DNA of 64,000 nt from Myxococcus sp. CA023 (GTDB lineage: Bacteria; Myxococcota; Myxococcia; Myxococcales; Myxococcaceae), in contig NZ_JAAEAH010000005.1 of NCBI RefSeq assembly GCF_010998615.1, positions 1 through 64,000 on the forward strand, given 5' to 3'. A model generated the notes under the pieces. The model made no database searches, had not been told where the DNA came from, and saw nothing but the letters and a program-made list of their open reading frames with translations. Positions 1 to 8,683 of this stretch are shown here, piece by piece. The translations under genes and the position numbers were made by a program. Numbering within the stretch: the stretch's first letter is position 1; each line of letters begins with the position of its first letter.

Positions 1-81
1 GGAGATGGGTATAAGAGACGGGTGGGGTGGCTCAGCCGCACCGTGGACGTGGGCCCATAGGCCCAGCCCCGGACGTCCGGC

Positions 82-1338
82 TCAGACGGACAGGTGCGCC
101 GCGGCGCGCCCGAGCCCTTCGGCCACGGAGGTGAAGGCATCCGCCGTGCGCACGCGCCCCTCGCCGAAGCGGCGCACGTAGAGCTGGCGCACCGCGGGAA
201 TCTGCGACGAGCCGCCGGTGAGGAACACCGCGTCGATGTCCTGCGCCTCCGCGTGCTTCTCCAGCAGGCCCGCGGTGCACTGGTCCAGCTCGTTCAGCAG
301 GGGCTGGCTGAAGGTGTCGAACTCCTCGCGGGTGATGGGCTCGTGGAGGGTGATGCGGGCTTCCTCGAAGTCCACCGTGGCCGTGTCTTCCTGGGACAGG
401 CGCACCTTGGCCGCTTCAATGGCGCGGAACAGGCGGTAGCCCAGGTTGTCCATGACGAGGTCGTACAGGGCCTGGATTTCGGCCTTGCGGTCGCTCGTGT
501 TGAGCATGGTCTCCAGCAGCTCCTGGGTCGACTTCTCCCGGATGAAGGACATCTCGTGCCAGGTGAGCAGCTTGGCCATGATGTGCTGGGGAATGGGCAG
601 CCGCTTGTCGCTGAAACCGCGCACCTGGTAGGTGGAGCCGGCGCCGAAGCGGGGCAGCAGCTTGTGGCGCATGATTTCCGCGTCGAAGCGGTCACCACCG
701 ATGCGCACGCCCGTGGAGCCCACCACGTCCTGGCGGCGGTCCGGGTTGCCGCGGCGGCTGGGGCCCAGGCGCATCAGGGTGAGGTCGGTGGTGCCGGCGC
801 CGAAGTCCGCCACCAGCACGAGCTCGTCGCGAGTGAGCTGCGCCTCATAGGCGAGCGCCGCGGCGATGGGCTCGATGAGGAACTGGACGTGCTGGAAGCC
901 CGCGAGCTCCGCGGCGCGCAGCAGGCGCTGCTGGGCCAGGGCATCCGCCTCCGGGTCCGGCGTGAAGACGGCGGGCCGGCCGAGCACGACGGCTTCGGGC
1001 GCGCCACCCATGGAGCTCGCGGCGGCGTCCCGCACGCGGCGCAGCAGCACGGCCACCAGCTCCTCGATGGTGTAGGTGCGCCCCTTCACCTGGGTGGCGC
1101 GGAAGGAGCTGGAGTGGAGGAAGGACTTCACGGACTGGATGAAGCGTCCGGTGTTGTCCTCCAGGTAGCGCTGGATGGCGCTGGCGCCGGCGTAGATGTC
1201 CTGCTCGTCGTCCGGGAAGAAGAGGACGGAGCGGAAGAGACGGGCCTCCGAGGTATGGGGTTGCAGGGACAGCACCGTGCCGTCAGGCAGGGCCGCGGCG
1301 GTGTTGCTGGTTCCGAAATCGAGTCCGCACGCACGCAT
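82..1338 (-). CDS. Hsp70-family ATPase (YegD-like, no substrate-binding domain)
   Basis: 418 residues, ATG start. The ATPase core has all three nucleotide-binding landmarks of the Hsp70/actin fold: phosphate-1 loop GLDFGTSNT (residues 5-13), phosphate-2 loop DFGAGTTDL (178-186) and an adenosine motif LTGGSSQIP near residue 373. Length and ending match the YegD group, which is essentially a nucleotide-binding domain without the beta-sandwich substrate domain and helical lid of DnaK. It is probably a cytoplasmic chaperone-like ATPase whose client is unknown. It reads away from the lipoprotein gene starting at 1506, with about 165 bp between them for two promoters. The family call is secure; the physiological role is not. 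Confidence 0.9.
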   Translation of the reverse strand: MRACGLDFGTSNTAAALPDGTVLSLQPHTSEARLFRSVLFFPDDEQDIYAGASAIQRYLEDNTGRFIQSVKSFLHSSSFRATQVKGRTYTIEELVAVLLRRVRDAAASSMGGAPEAVVLGRPAVFTPDPEADALAQQRLLRAAELAGFQHVQFLIEPIAAALAYEAQLTRDELVLVADFGAGTTDLTLMRLGPSRRGNPDRRQDVVGSTGVRIGGDRFDAEIMRHKLLPRFGAGSTYQVRGFSDKRLPIPQHIMAKLLTWHEMSFIREKSTQELLETMLNTSDRKAEIQALYDLVMDNLGYRLFRAIEAAKVRLSQEDTATVDFEEARITLHEPITREEFDTFSQPLLNELDQCTAGLLEKHAEAQDIDAVFLTGGSSQIPAVRQLYVRRFGEGRVRTADAFTSVAEGLGRAAAHLSV

Positions 1339-1505
1339 GGGGGGCGCCCCTTACCGTTAAACCCCATCCATGGGTAGCGCTTCGTGCACCAACCAGTGGG
1401 AGGAGGGCGGCCGGGAGGGCGGACGCCTGGAGCGGATGTGGGGTGGCGCGAGGACGCCGCTCGCCATCTTTCTTCTGGGACGTGCATGTAGACGGGAGGC
1501 AGCCA

Positions 1506-1838
1506 ATGAGATTTCGCGCGGGATGGCTGTTGGCGGGCGCTGCGGCGCTGACGCTGGGGACGGCGTGTGAAGAACGCGACCGGGGGAACCAAGGGCAGGC
1601 AAGTGAGCAGTCTGCGGTGAACGGCCAGGTGTCGCAGGCCCAGCAGAGCGCCCAGCAGCAGAATCAGCAGGCTCGTCAGCAGGTCGAGCAGCTTCGCCAG
1701 CAGACACAGCAGCCAATGGCCGTGGCGCCCGCGCCCCATGCGGTGCGCATCGAGGTGACCTCCCAGGTCCAGCCCATTGCGCCGGCTGCTCCGGAGCGTG
1801 GCCAGTCCACCCCGGGCTCCCAGCAGCCCACGCAGTAG
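1506..1838 (+). CDS. Small glutamine-rich lipoprotein, unknown function
   Basis: 111 residues from the ATG at 1506; the same frame is open further upstream, but this start gives a clean lipoprotein signal (MRFRAGWLLAG, then a hydrophobic core, lipobox LGTAC at residues 14-18). The mature part is low complexity: runs of Gln/Ala (AQQSAQQQNQQARQQ) that could form a helix, then a Pro-rich tail. I recognise no domain. Codon use is typical of the neighbours. It may be a periplasmic spacer or structural lipoprotein; no function can be assigned. Confidence 0.7.
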   Translation: MRFRAGWLLAGAAALTLGTACEERDRGNQGQASEQSAVNGQVSQAQQSAQQQNQQARQQVEQLRQQTQQPMAVAPAPHAVRIEVTSQVQPIAPAAPERGQSTPGSQQPTQ

Positions 1839-1983
1839 CCTGCCTGGGCCGTCCGTCCTTCCTCACGGTGAATGGCGGACACGTCATTCCAGCCTCGGGG
1901 TGTGCGAAGCGGCCGCGGCATCGTCGGTCAGACCGCACTCGCGCGTTGTCCAGTTGAGCCAGTGCACGTGTCGTGCTCTAGGC

Positions 1984-2685
1984 ATGAGCATCATGCGCAC
2001 GGCGACCTGGCTCCCCCTCATCGGTCTGTTGCTCGTCATCCCCTTTCGCACCGTGGAGGCCCGGCCCGTCCGTGCGGAAGCCCAGCTCTGGTACACGGTG
2101 TCGGTGCAGGGTGGCATCGGGGAACACCTCCTCTATTACCTGGAAGCCCAGCCGCGCTTCGGCAAGGACGACGCCCGCGGCATCCTCCGCTCGGCGGGAG
2201 GCGTACGGTTGGCCCAGGACATGTCGCTGTGGCTGGGGCAGGGCTGGTTTCCATTGTGGCGCTGGGAGGGCGACCCGGCCTTGCGTCAGGGCGAAAGCCG
2301 GCTCTTCCAGCAGTTCCTCTACACGCCGAAGTTCGGCCAGGTCCGGGGCACGCTCCGCGCCCGCCTGGAGCAGCGCTTCCTGCCCGGAACGACGGAGGTC
2401 TCCCACCGGGGCCGCGTCATGCTGCGCGGTGCGCACCCCGTGGCCGCGGAGGGGCGGCTGTCGTTGATTGTCTGGGATGAGGTCTTCTACCACCTCAGCT
2501 CGGTGGCGAATGGCCCCAGCGCCGGCTTCGACATGAACCGCGTGTTCGTTGGCGCGGGCTGGAAGTACGGGGACCACTCCTCCGTGGAGGTGGGCTACCT
2601 CAACGTCTTCACGCGCAGGCCCTATGCGGAGACCGAGCAACTCATCCATACGCTCTCCGTCGCCATGCCCTTCAATTACATGTAA
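1984..2685 (+). CDS. DUF2490 family outer-membrane-like protein
   Basis: 233 residues from ATG 1984 (alternative ATG 1993); the frame is open upstream but only this start places a signal peptide at the N-terminus (WLPLIGLLLVIPF, cleavage after about VEA). The mature chain shows alternating hydrophobic strands and ends in an aromatic-rich GYLNVFTRR...VAMPFNYM tail, the pattern of DUF2490 proteins, which are predicted small outer-membrane beta-barrels. Function is unknown in the family. It stands alone between a lipoprotein gene and the convergent CHAD gene. Confidence 0.75.
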   Translation: MSIMRTATWLPLIGLLLVIPFRTVEARPVRAEAQLWYTVSVQGGIGEHLLYYLEAQPRFGKDDARGILRSAGGVRLAQDMSLWLGQGWFPLWRWEGDPALRQGESRLFQQFLYTPKFGQVRGTLRARLEQRFLPGTTEVSHRGRVMLRGAHPVAAEGRLSLIVWDEVFYHLSSVANGPSAGFDMNRVFVGAGWKYGDHSSVEVGYLNVFTRRPYAETEQLIHTLSVAMPFNYM

Positions 2686-2739
2686 CGGAATGCGCAATAG
2701 CGCGCGACGTTGGGGAAACCCGACACACGCGCTGTGACC

Positions 2740-3636
2740 TCAGGTCAACATGCGGCGCAAGCGCTTGGGAATCTCTTCCGTGCGCCACCGCTGGACCTCG
2801 CGGGCAATCTCCGCCGCGCGTTTCGTTCGCTCCTCCCGGACCAGGGGGAGCAGGGCCCGCGCGGACTTGCGCTCGCGCGGCGCCGACTCCGCGGCCAGCC
2901 GCTCGAACAGCTCCAGGCGCACGTCGGCGTCGTGCAGCTCGCCCAGGCCGTCCTGGAGCGGCACGAGCATCTCCAGCAGCGCGTCCAGGGTGCGGCGGAC
3001 GGCCGGCTGGAAGATCTCCAGCTCGTAGCGCAGCCGCTTCAGCTCCTTGCGCAGCTCGTGGGCGGACGCCGCGTCGGCCGAGTCCACGTACGTGTCGATT
3101 CGCTTCTGCACGCGCTTGAGGCGTTGGCGCAGCTCGTCCCGGACGCGGCGGCCGGCGAAGCGGTGCCCGTCATCGAGCCCGTCCATCCTGCGCAAGAGCC
3201 GCGGCACCGTCCTGTCCACCCAGCGCTCCAGCTCCGCGTGCAGGCGCGTCTCGTGCGTCGCCAGCTCGGACAGCCGCTTCTTGCGCAGGGTCAGGATGCC
3301 GGCGCGCACCTGGGGCTTCTTGCTCACATTCCGGGCCACGCTCTCCATCCACGCGGACTGGACGTGCACGTCCCGAACGCCCCCCAGCGCGTCCTGGATG
3401 CGCTTCACGTCGCGCTCCAGTTTCTTCATGCCGCCCAGGGAGCGGAATACATTGAGGGCGGCGCGAAGCCGCCGGGTGGCCACGCGCATGTCATGGACGG
3501 ACTCGTCATCCACGGCGTCCTGGAAGCCGGCCTCCGGTTTGCGAACGTCCGCGAGCCGGCCCGCGAGGATGCGGCGCGCGGCGTCTCCCAGGCGGCTGTC
3601 GGGCCCGAGTCCTCGGATGGGCGTGGGTTGAGCCAT
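2740..3636 (-). CDS. CHAD domain protein
   Basis: 298 residues. Two conserved His/Arg-rich helical repeats define the CHAD domain: HDMRVATRRLRAALNVF near residue 50 and HELRKELKRLRYELEIF near residue 195. CHAD domains bind inorganic polyphosphate through these basic helices. There is no fused CYTH triphosphatase domain, so it is a stand-alone polyphosphate-binding protein. Its ATG directly follows the TAG stop of the upstream pyrophosphatase gene (TAGATG), so the pair is translationally coupled. The pairing of a phosphatase for PPi with a polyP-binding protein points to phosphate-polymer metabolism. Confidence 0.9.
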   Translation of the reverse strand: MAQPTPIRGLGPDSRLGDAARRILAGRLADVRKPEAGFQDAVDDESVHDMRVATRRLRAALNVFRSLGGMKKLERDVKRIQDALGGVRDVHVQSAWMESVARNVSKKPQVRAGILTLRKKRLSELATHETRLHAELERWVDRTVPRLLRRMDGLDDGHRFAGRRVRDELRQRLKRVQKRIDTYVDSADAASAHELRKELKRLRYELEIFQPAVRRTLDALLEMLVPLQDGLGELHDADVRLELFERLAAESAPRERKSARALLPLVREERTKRAAEIAREVQRWRTEEIPKRLRRMLT

Positions 3637-4167
3637 CTATTCCTCCGTGCGTGCGTGTTGGCGGAGCATCCGCTCGACACCCTCCGGCCCCTCCCAGCCC
3701 AGGATGCGCGCGTCCTTGTCCTCGAAGCGCACGGCGGCGAGGAAGAAGTGCTCCAACTCCTCTCGTTCGCGCTGTGACAGTTGCTGATAGTCCGTCAGGT
3801 GTCCGGCGCGGGACGGGCTGATGGGAACGGCGAGGATGCGGTCATTGCGCTCGCGTCCGCCGTCGCCCGTGTTCTGCTCCACCTGGAGCACGCCGAGCGC
3901 ACGGCAGGGCAGCACCACGCCGGGAAAGCTCGCGTCGTCCCAGTACACCATCGCATCCAGCGGGTCCCCATCCGGCCCCTGGGTGGAGGGGATGAAGCCC
4001 CAGTCGAAGGGATAGCTCAGGCCCCTGGGAAGCGGCCGTGAGAGGCTGAAGGCCCTGAGCGCCGTGTCGTACTTGAGCTTCAGCGTGGAGCCTCGGGGAG
4101 ACTCGACGATGACGTGAAAGGCGCCTTGTTTCCCTCGCAGGGGCAACCGGGTGAGGTCCGTCACCAT
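3637..4167 (-). CDS. ppa: Inorganic pyrophosphatase (family I, soluble)
   Basis: 176 residues from ATG 4167; a TTG nine bases upstream is possible but has no better ribosome site. Hydrolyses pyrophosphate to phosphate. The family I signature D-G-D-P-L-D-A is present (DGDPLDAMVYWD, around residue 65), preceded by the conserved YPFDWGFIPST. The total length matches bacterial hexameric PPases. It is the first gene of a two-gene operon with the CHAD protein. Confidence 0.88.
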   Translation of the reverse strand: MVTDLTRLPLRGKQGAFHVIVESPRGSTLKLKYDTALRAFSLSRPLPRGLSYPFDWGFIPSTQGPDGDPLDAMVYWDDASFPGVVLPCRALGVLQVEQNTGDGGRERNDRILAVPISPSRAGHLTDYQQLSQREREELEHFFLAAVRFEDKDARILGWEGPEGVERMLRQHARTEE

Positions 4168-4255
4168 AGACAGCAAAGGTTGCGCCTGCCGCGTGTTCCG
4201 GCAACCGTGGCCGGGCGGAATCTTCGCTTCTTCAACCTTCGCCCGTGGGGCGGCC

Positions 4256-5722
4256 TCAGGAGCTGCAGCTCACCGCCAGGTGCCGGCCCCAGGTGGGAGG
4301 CGCCGCCGCGTAGGCCTCCGCGTCGGGGTGTTCGGCGAACGGGTCCGACAGCACGCCGAGCAGCTGGTCCACGAGCGAGAAGTCCCCGGCCTCCGCGCGG
4401 GAGATGGCCTCCTGCGCCACCCAGTTGCGCAGCACGTACTTGGGGTTCACCCGCGTCATGCGCGCGTGGCGCTCTGCGTCCACGCTGCCCTCGGCGGCCA
4501 GCCGCGCCCGGTAGCGCCCGGCCCAGGCATCGAAGCCCTCGGGGGCGGGGAACATGTCACGTACTGAATGTGTGTCCGCGCCGTCCGTCGAGGCGAAGTG
4601 GCCCAGCGCGCGGAAGAAGCGCGTGTAGTCCACGTGGGCCTCGGCCATGCGGGCGAACAGGTCGCTCACCAGCTCGCGGTCCTCGTCGCGCGTCTCTCGC
4701 AGGCCCAGCTTCGCGCGCATCCGGTCCACGTAGTGCGCGTTGTAGGCGGGCTGGTAGGTGGCCAGCGCCGCGCGGGCCTCATCCTCCGAGATGAGGGTGA
4801 GCAGCGCTTCGCCCAGACACGCGAGGTTCCACAGGCCGATGCGCGGCTGCTGGTCGAATGCGTAGCGGCCCCGGTCGTCGGAGTGATTGCAGATGAAGCC
4901 CGGCTCGAAGTCGTCCAGGAAGCCGAAGGGTCCGTAGTCCAGCGTGAGGCCCAGGATGGACATGTTGTCCGTGTTCATCACCCCGTGCGCGAAGCCCACC
5001 GCCTGCCACTGCGCAATCAGCCGCGCCGTGCGCTCCACCACCTCCGTGTAGAAGCGCGCGTAGCGGCCTTCCTGGCCCGCCAGGTGGGGGAAGTGCTCGG
5101 TGATGACGTGGTCGGCCAGCGTCGCCACGTGCTCGGTCTGCTCGGTGTAGTGGAAGAACTCGAAGGTGCCGAAGCGCACGTGCGATGGCGCCATGCGCAC
5201 CAGCATGGCGCCCGTCTCCACCGCCTCGCGGTACACCGGGGCCTGGCTGCCAAGGATGCCCAGGCCCCGCGTGGTGGGGATGCCCAGGCCGTGCATGGCC
5301 TCGCCGCACAGGTATTCGCGAATGGTGGAGCGCAGCACCGCGCGTCCGTCACCCCCGCGCGAGAAGGGCGTGGGCCCGCCGCCCTTGAGGTGCAAGTCCC
5401 ACTTCGCCCCGGCGGCGTCGCGGACCTCGCCCAGCAGCAGGGCGCGGCCGTCGCCCAGCCGGGGCACGTACACGCCGAACTGGTGCCCCGCGTACACCAT
5501 GGCGAAGGGCTCCATCCCCGGCAGAGGCTTTGCACCCCCCATCGCCGCGACGAACTCCGGCCGCCGCGCTTCCTCGGGCGTCAGGTCCAGGAGCTTCAGG
5601 GCGGCGGGGTTGACGCTCACCAGCTTCGCGTCTGGAAAGGGACTGGGGTGGACGCGCGCGCCGAACCCAGCGGGCAGGCGGGCATAGGTGTTGTCGAATC
5701 GGAGCTGTTCGAGCGTGGCCAT
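4256..5722 (-). CDS. SelO/YdiU pseudokinase (protein AMPylator)
   Basis: 488 residues from ATG 5722 (MATLEQLRFDN); an upstream in-frame start at 5767 adds 15 residues. SelO proteins have an inverted kinase-like active site and transfer AMP to Ser/Thr/Tyr of target proteins, affecting redox homeostasis. The hallmark GGDGRAVLRSTIREYLCGEA with the following GLGIPTTRGL is present, as is MNTDNMSILGLTLDYGPFGF, the catalytic loop and metal-binding segment. The C-terminus is ...AVSCSS: Cys stands where eukaryotic SelO carries selenocysteine three residues from the end. It lies 67 bp downstream of the GST gene and is probably co-transcribed with the SDR-GST pair. Confidence 0.92.
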   Translation of the reverse strand: MATLEQLRFDNTYARLPAGFGARVHPSPFPDAKLVSVNPAALKLLDLTPEEARRPEFVAAMGGAKPLPGMEPFAMVYAGHQFGVYVPRLGDGRALLLGEVRDAAGAKWDLHLKGGGPTPFSRGGDGRAVLRSTIREYLCGEAMHGLGIPTTRGLGILGSQAPVYREAVETGAMLVRMAPSHVRFGTFEFFHYTEQTEHVATLADHVITEHFPHLAGQEGRYARFYTEVVERTARLIAQWQAVGFAHGVMNTDNMSILGLTLDYGPFGFLDDFEPGFICNHSDDRGRYAFDQQPRIGLWNLACLGEALLTLISEDEARAALATYQPAYNAHYVDRMRAKLGLRETRDEDRELVSDLFARMAEAHVDYTRFFRALGHFASTDGADTHSVRDMFPAPEGFDAWAGRYRARLAAEGSVDAERHARMTRVNPKYVLRNWVAQEAISRAEAGDFSLVDQLLGVLSDPFAEHPDAEAYAAAPPTWGRHLAVSCSS

Positions 5723-5789
5723 GACGGGGGAGAACACATGGAAGCGCGGCGGCCATCCAGCCACCACGCTTCCGGGAAGCTGCGTGGGA

Positions 5790-6416
5790 CTACTTGAGCT
5801 GGGGGACCTTCATGCCGCGCTCCACGGCGGGCCGGCTGCCCACGCGGTGGAGCCACTGCACGACGTTGCTGCTCCCCCGGAACAGCTCGGGGAAGCTCGC
5901 GCGGGCGCCGGCCACCCAGGGATACAGCGCGATGTCCGCGATGGAGTAGCGGCCCGCGACGTAATCCCCGGAGCCCAGCTTCCCGTCGAGCACGCCGACG
6001 AGCCGCCGGGACTCGGCATGATAGCGCTCGATGCCGTAGGGGACCTTCTTGGGGGCGAAGCGGGCGAAGTGGTAGAGCTGGCCGAACATGGGGCCCACGC
6101 CGCCCATCTGGAACATCAGCCACTCCATCACTTCCGCCCGGCCGCGCTGGTTGGAGGGCAGCAGCTGGCCCGTCTTCTCCGCCAGGTAGATGAGGATGGC
6201 GCCGGACTCGAAGACCTTGATCGGACGGTGGTCCTGCGTCGCGTGGTCGACGATGGCCGGAATCTTGTTGTTGGGGTTGATGTCCAGGAACTCGGGCTTG
6301 AACTGCTCGCCCTTGGTGATGTCCACCACGTGCGTCTTGTACTGGAGGCCCAGCTCCTCCAGGGCGATGGATACCTTCTGCCCGTTGGGCGTCGCGAACG
6401 TGTAGAGGTCGATCAT
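5790..6416 (-). CDS. Glutathione S-transferase, nu-class (YfcG/YghU-like)
   Basis: 208 residues from ATG 6416 ([14 protein letters not shown]), which overlaps the SDR stop as ATGA, so translation is coupled. The N-terminal thioredoxin fold carries [14 protein letters not shown] and the glutathione-binding KIPAIVD and [12 protein letters not shown] segments typical of YfcG-type disulfide-bond reductases and transferases. The C-terminal helical domain has the N-capping motif [10 protein letters not shown]. It probably acts as a glutathione-dependent thiol-disulfide enzyme in the cytoplasm. Its neighbours (SDR, SelO) suggest a small redox or detoxification operon. Confidence 0.9.
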   Translation of the reverse strand: MIDLYTFATPNGQKVSIALEELGLQYKTHVVDITKGEQFKPEFLDINPNNKIPAIVDHATQDHRPIKVFESGAILIYLAEKTGQLLPSNQRGRAEVMEWLMFQMGGVGPMFGQLYHFARFAPKKVPYGIERYHAESRRLVGVLDGKLGSGDYVAGRYSIADIALYPWVAGARASFPELFRGSSNVVQWLHRVGSRPAVERGMKVPQLK

Positions 6417-7273
6417 CCCTTGACTCCTGTGAGCTGCTCGCTCACCTGCCAGAGCCGCTCGGCGAGCGCGTCGTTCCGCGCGGCGGAGGACGGCTTCTTC
6501 GGACGGCATTTGTAGAAGTACTGCCCGGACACTGCCTCCACTTCGGGCGAGGACGCCAGATACACGGACGTCCGCGCTCCTTTCTCCGCCGAAATCATGA
6601 ACGCCGCGCCCAGCTTGACGATGTGGCGGAAGAATCCCTGGGTGTTGTGACCGAAGCCCGTGCGCACCACGCCCGGGTGCAGGGCGTTGGTCGTCACCTG
6701 CGTGCCCTCCAGCCGCTTTGCCAGCGCGCGGGTGAACAGGATGTTGGCCAGCTTCGACGTGCCGTACACGCGGAAGCCGATGAAGCTCCGCTCGCTCTGC
6801 AGGTCATCGAAGTCGAGCTTGCCCGCGGCGTGGGCATCGGACGAGACGTTGATGATGCGGGCCGGGCCGGTGGCCTTCATCACGTCCAGCAGCAGGTTCG
6901 TCAGGAGGAAGGGCGCGAAGTGGTTGGTGGCCATGGTGGCCTCCAGCCCGTCCTCCGTCACCTGCCGCCGGTCGATGATGAGCCCCGCGTTGTTGAGCAG
7001 CACGTCCAGGCGCGGGTAGCGGTCGCGGAAGGTCTGCGCCAGCTCCCGCACGGATTTCAGGGAGGTGAGGTCGGCGCGGAGCCAGTCCACCTGGGCGCTG
7101 GGGGCGGCCTCCTTCACGGCGGCCACGGCCGCCTCGGTGCGGCCCGCGTCCCGGCCCACCAGCACCACCGTGGCGCCCATGCGCGCGAGCGCCTTGGCGG
7201 CCTCCAGGCCGATGCCGCCGGTGGCCCCGGTGATGAGGCACACCTTCCCATCCATGCGCGTCTGTGAAGTCAA
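6413..7273 (-). CDS. Short-chain dehydrogenase/reductase (retinol dehydrogenase-like)
   Basis: 286 residues from a TTG at 7273; ATG at 7255 ([10 protein letters not shown]) is the alternative. TTG is preferred because GGAGG lies 7 bases upstream. Classical SDR motifs: cofactor loop TGATGGIG near residue 16, NNAG, and catalytic YGTSK with the upstream Ser in INVSSDAH. The sequence pattern is closest to the retinol-dehydrogenase/WW-domain-oxidoreductase-like group; the substrate is unknown. First gene of the SDR-GST-SelO group. A perfect hairpin overlaps its ribosome site (see separate entry). Confidence 0.88.
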   Translation of the reverse strand: MTSQTRMDGKVCLITGATGGIGLEAAKALARMGATVVLVGRDAGRTEAAVAAVKEAAPSAQVDWLRADLTSLKSVRELAQTFRDRYPRLDVLLNNAGLIIDRRQVTEDGLEATMATNHFAPFLLTNLLLDVMKATGPARIINVSSDAHAAGKLDFDDLQSERSFIGFRVYGTSKLANILFTRALAKRLEGTQVTTNALHPGVVRTGFGHNTQGFFRHIVKLGAAFMISAEKGARTSVYLASSPEVEAVSGQYFYKCRPKKPSSAARNDALAERLWQVSEQLTGVKG

Positions 7274-7303
7274 AAGGCGTCCTCCATCGCGAAAGGACGC
7301 CTT
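7274..7303 (-). promoter_or_regulatory. Hairpin sequestering the SDR ribosome-binding site
   Basis: AAGGCGTCCT and AGGACGCCTT form a perfect 10-bp inverted repeat with a 10-base loop, ending exactly at the TTG start at 7273. On the transcript (minus strand) the AGGA of the Shine-Dalgarno sequence is inside the 3' arm, so the folded form would hide it. This may be a translational switch for the SDR-GST-SelO group. The inverted repeat is read directly; the regulatory role is inferred. Confidence 0.45.
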
Positions 7304-7320
7304 CTATACGCTGGAGCCCG

Positions 7321-7352
7321 CCCGCGCGCTTGCTCTTGAGCAGGCGCGCGGG
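7321..7352 (-). terminator. Hairpin downstream of dps
   Basis: Arms 7321-7335 and 7338-7352 (CCCGCGCGCTTGCTC / GAGCAGGCGCGCGGG) pair at 14 of 15 positions with a two-base gap as loop. It lies 25 bases beyond the Dps stop. There is no U-tract, so it may be an intrinsic-like pause or an mRNA 3'-end stabiliser rather than a classic terminator. Confidence 0.5.
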
Positions 7353-7377
7353 GGCCTTCCGGTGGTCAACGCTCCGT

Positions 7378-7929
7378 TCAGGCGTTGGACGGGGGGCTGG
7401 AGGCGTCCTGGGGCCGGACGTCCCCGCCGCGGCGCGCCCCCGCGCGGGGCTCGCCGTGCAGGTGGCTCTCCAGGAACCACAGGTCCAGCTCGACCTCGCC
7501 CAGCGTCTGGGTGAGCAGGTCGGAGGTGACGGGGTCGTTTAGCTCGTCGGAGCGGTGGATGCCGGTGCGGATGCTGGCCCCGTAGCGGGCGAAGCGGTCC
7601 ACCAGGGCCTTGAGGTGGTCGTCACCGTCCACGGCCTTCAGGTCGTATTCGGGCAGCTCGCTGTTCTTGGCCGCCAGCCGGATGGTGCCCTCGGCGTAGC
7701 CGCCCAGCGTGCCCGCGCGCTCGGCGAACTCGTCGGCCTGCTTGCGGACGTGCTTGGCCAGGTCGTCGAACAGCTCGTGGCGGCTGTAGAAGTGCCGGCC
7801 GCGGATGTTCCAGTGCGCTTGTTTGATTTGCCAATGCAGGTCGATGGCGTCGGCAAGCAGGGTGTTGAGGGAATCGATGAGCTCCTCACGTGCGTCGGTG
7901 GGGAGATTCACATGGCTTGGGAAGTTCAT
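7378..7929 (-). CDS. dps: Dps-family ferritin-like protein
   Basis: 183 residues from ATG 7929 (MNFPSHVNLPTDAREEL); the longer open frame upstream is not coding-like. Dps proteins form dodecameric shells that oxidise and store iron with peroxide and protect DNA in stress and stationary phase. The inter-subunit ferroxidase ligands are recognisable: His in QAHWNIRG, His in YSRHELFDD, and the D-x-x-A-E-R pair (ADEFAERAGTLGG). The C-terminal tail (about 25 residues, HGEPRAGARRGG...) is basic and disordered-looking, which in some Dps proteins mediates DNA binding. Divergent from the DUF4442 gene, with about 118 bp between the starts. Confidence 0.92.
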   Translation of the reverse strand: MNFPSHVNLPTDAREELIDSLNTLLADAIDLHWQIKQAHWNIRGRHFYSRHELFDDLAKHVRKQADEFAERAGTLGGYAEGTIRLAAKNSELPEYDLKAVDGDDHLKALVDRFARYGASIRTGIHRSDELNDPVTSDLLTQTLGEVELDLWFLESHLHGEPRAGARRGGDVRPQDASSPPSNA

Positions 7930-8047
7930 GGTGCGCGGTTCCTCCAGAAGGTCATTCCAAGGTGGGGATTCCTTCCGGGATTGCCAGCCCATGCGTGATG
8001 CCTGGGGGGCAGGCGGCCGGGCTCGCGGTCGGTATGATGGGCGGACC

Positions 8048-8539
8048 ATGCTTGCTCTCGACCTCGTGGAACGGCTGCGCCAGGTGTCTCCCAGCGCGGC
8101 GAATGCGCTGCTGACGGTGGCGGTGAAGAACATCATCCCGCTGTCCTCGGTGATGGGCGTCCGGGTAGAGGACGCATCGGATGCCCGGGCCCAGGTGTCC
8201 GTGCCGCTGAAGCGGCGCACGCGCAACCACGTGGGCAGCGTGTACCTGGGCGTGCAGGTGACGGTGATGGAGCTGACCATGGGCGTGTGGCTCTTCCGCC
8301 GCTTTCCGCCCGGCCGCTACCTGGCGCTGGTGAACGAACTCCAGGTGTCATTCAAGGCGAAGGCGAAGGGCGGCGTGCGCGCCATCTGCGAGCCGTCTCC
8401 CGAGGTTTTCAACACCCTGGACGCGGCGCTCCGGCAGAAGGGGGACAAGGCCCAGGAGTGGATTCCCGTTCGCCTGGAGGACTTCGAGGGCACGCACATC
8501 GCGGATGCCCGCTTCCTGGCGGTGATGAAGAAGGCCTGA
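8048..8539 (+). CDS. DUF4442 hotdog-fold protein
   Basis: 163 residues from ATG 8048. The pattern RRTRNHVGSVYLGVQVTVMELTMGVWL, followed by basic strands and a FxxxKAKG-like segment (LQVSFKAKAKGGVRA), fits DUF4442, a thioesterase-related hotdog family. The real substrate is not known; an acyl-CoA or acyl-carrier role is inferred from the fold. Single gene, divergent from dps. Confidence 0.8.
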   Translation: MLALDLVERLRQVSPSAANALLTVAVKNIIPLSSVMGVRVEDASDARAQVSVPLKRRTRNHVGSVYLGVQVTVMELTMGVWLFRRFPPGRYLALVNELQVSFKAKAKGGVRAICEPSPEVFNTLDAALRQKGDKAQEWIPVRLEDFEGTHIADARFLAVMKKA

Positions 8540-8683
8540 GGCGGCGTAGGGCTGCCCCCTTGTGCTGGGACCAGGCGGCGACGGCACTGAAGTTCGGGAC
8601 CGCCAGCGTTGAGGGGAGGTGAAGGCGAGTAGCTGGCAGGCAGGAGTCAGCTCCGGGCACCCGTCAAAAGGAGCTGCTTCACT

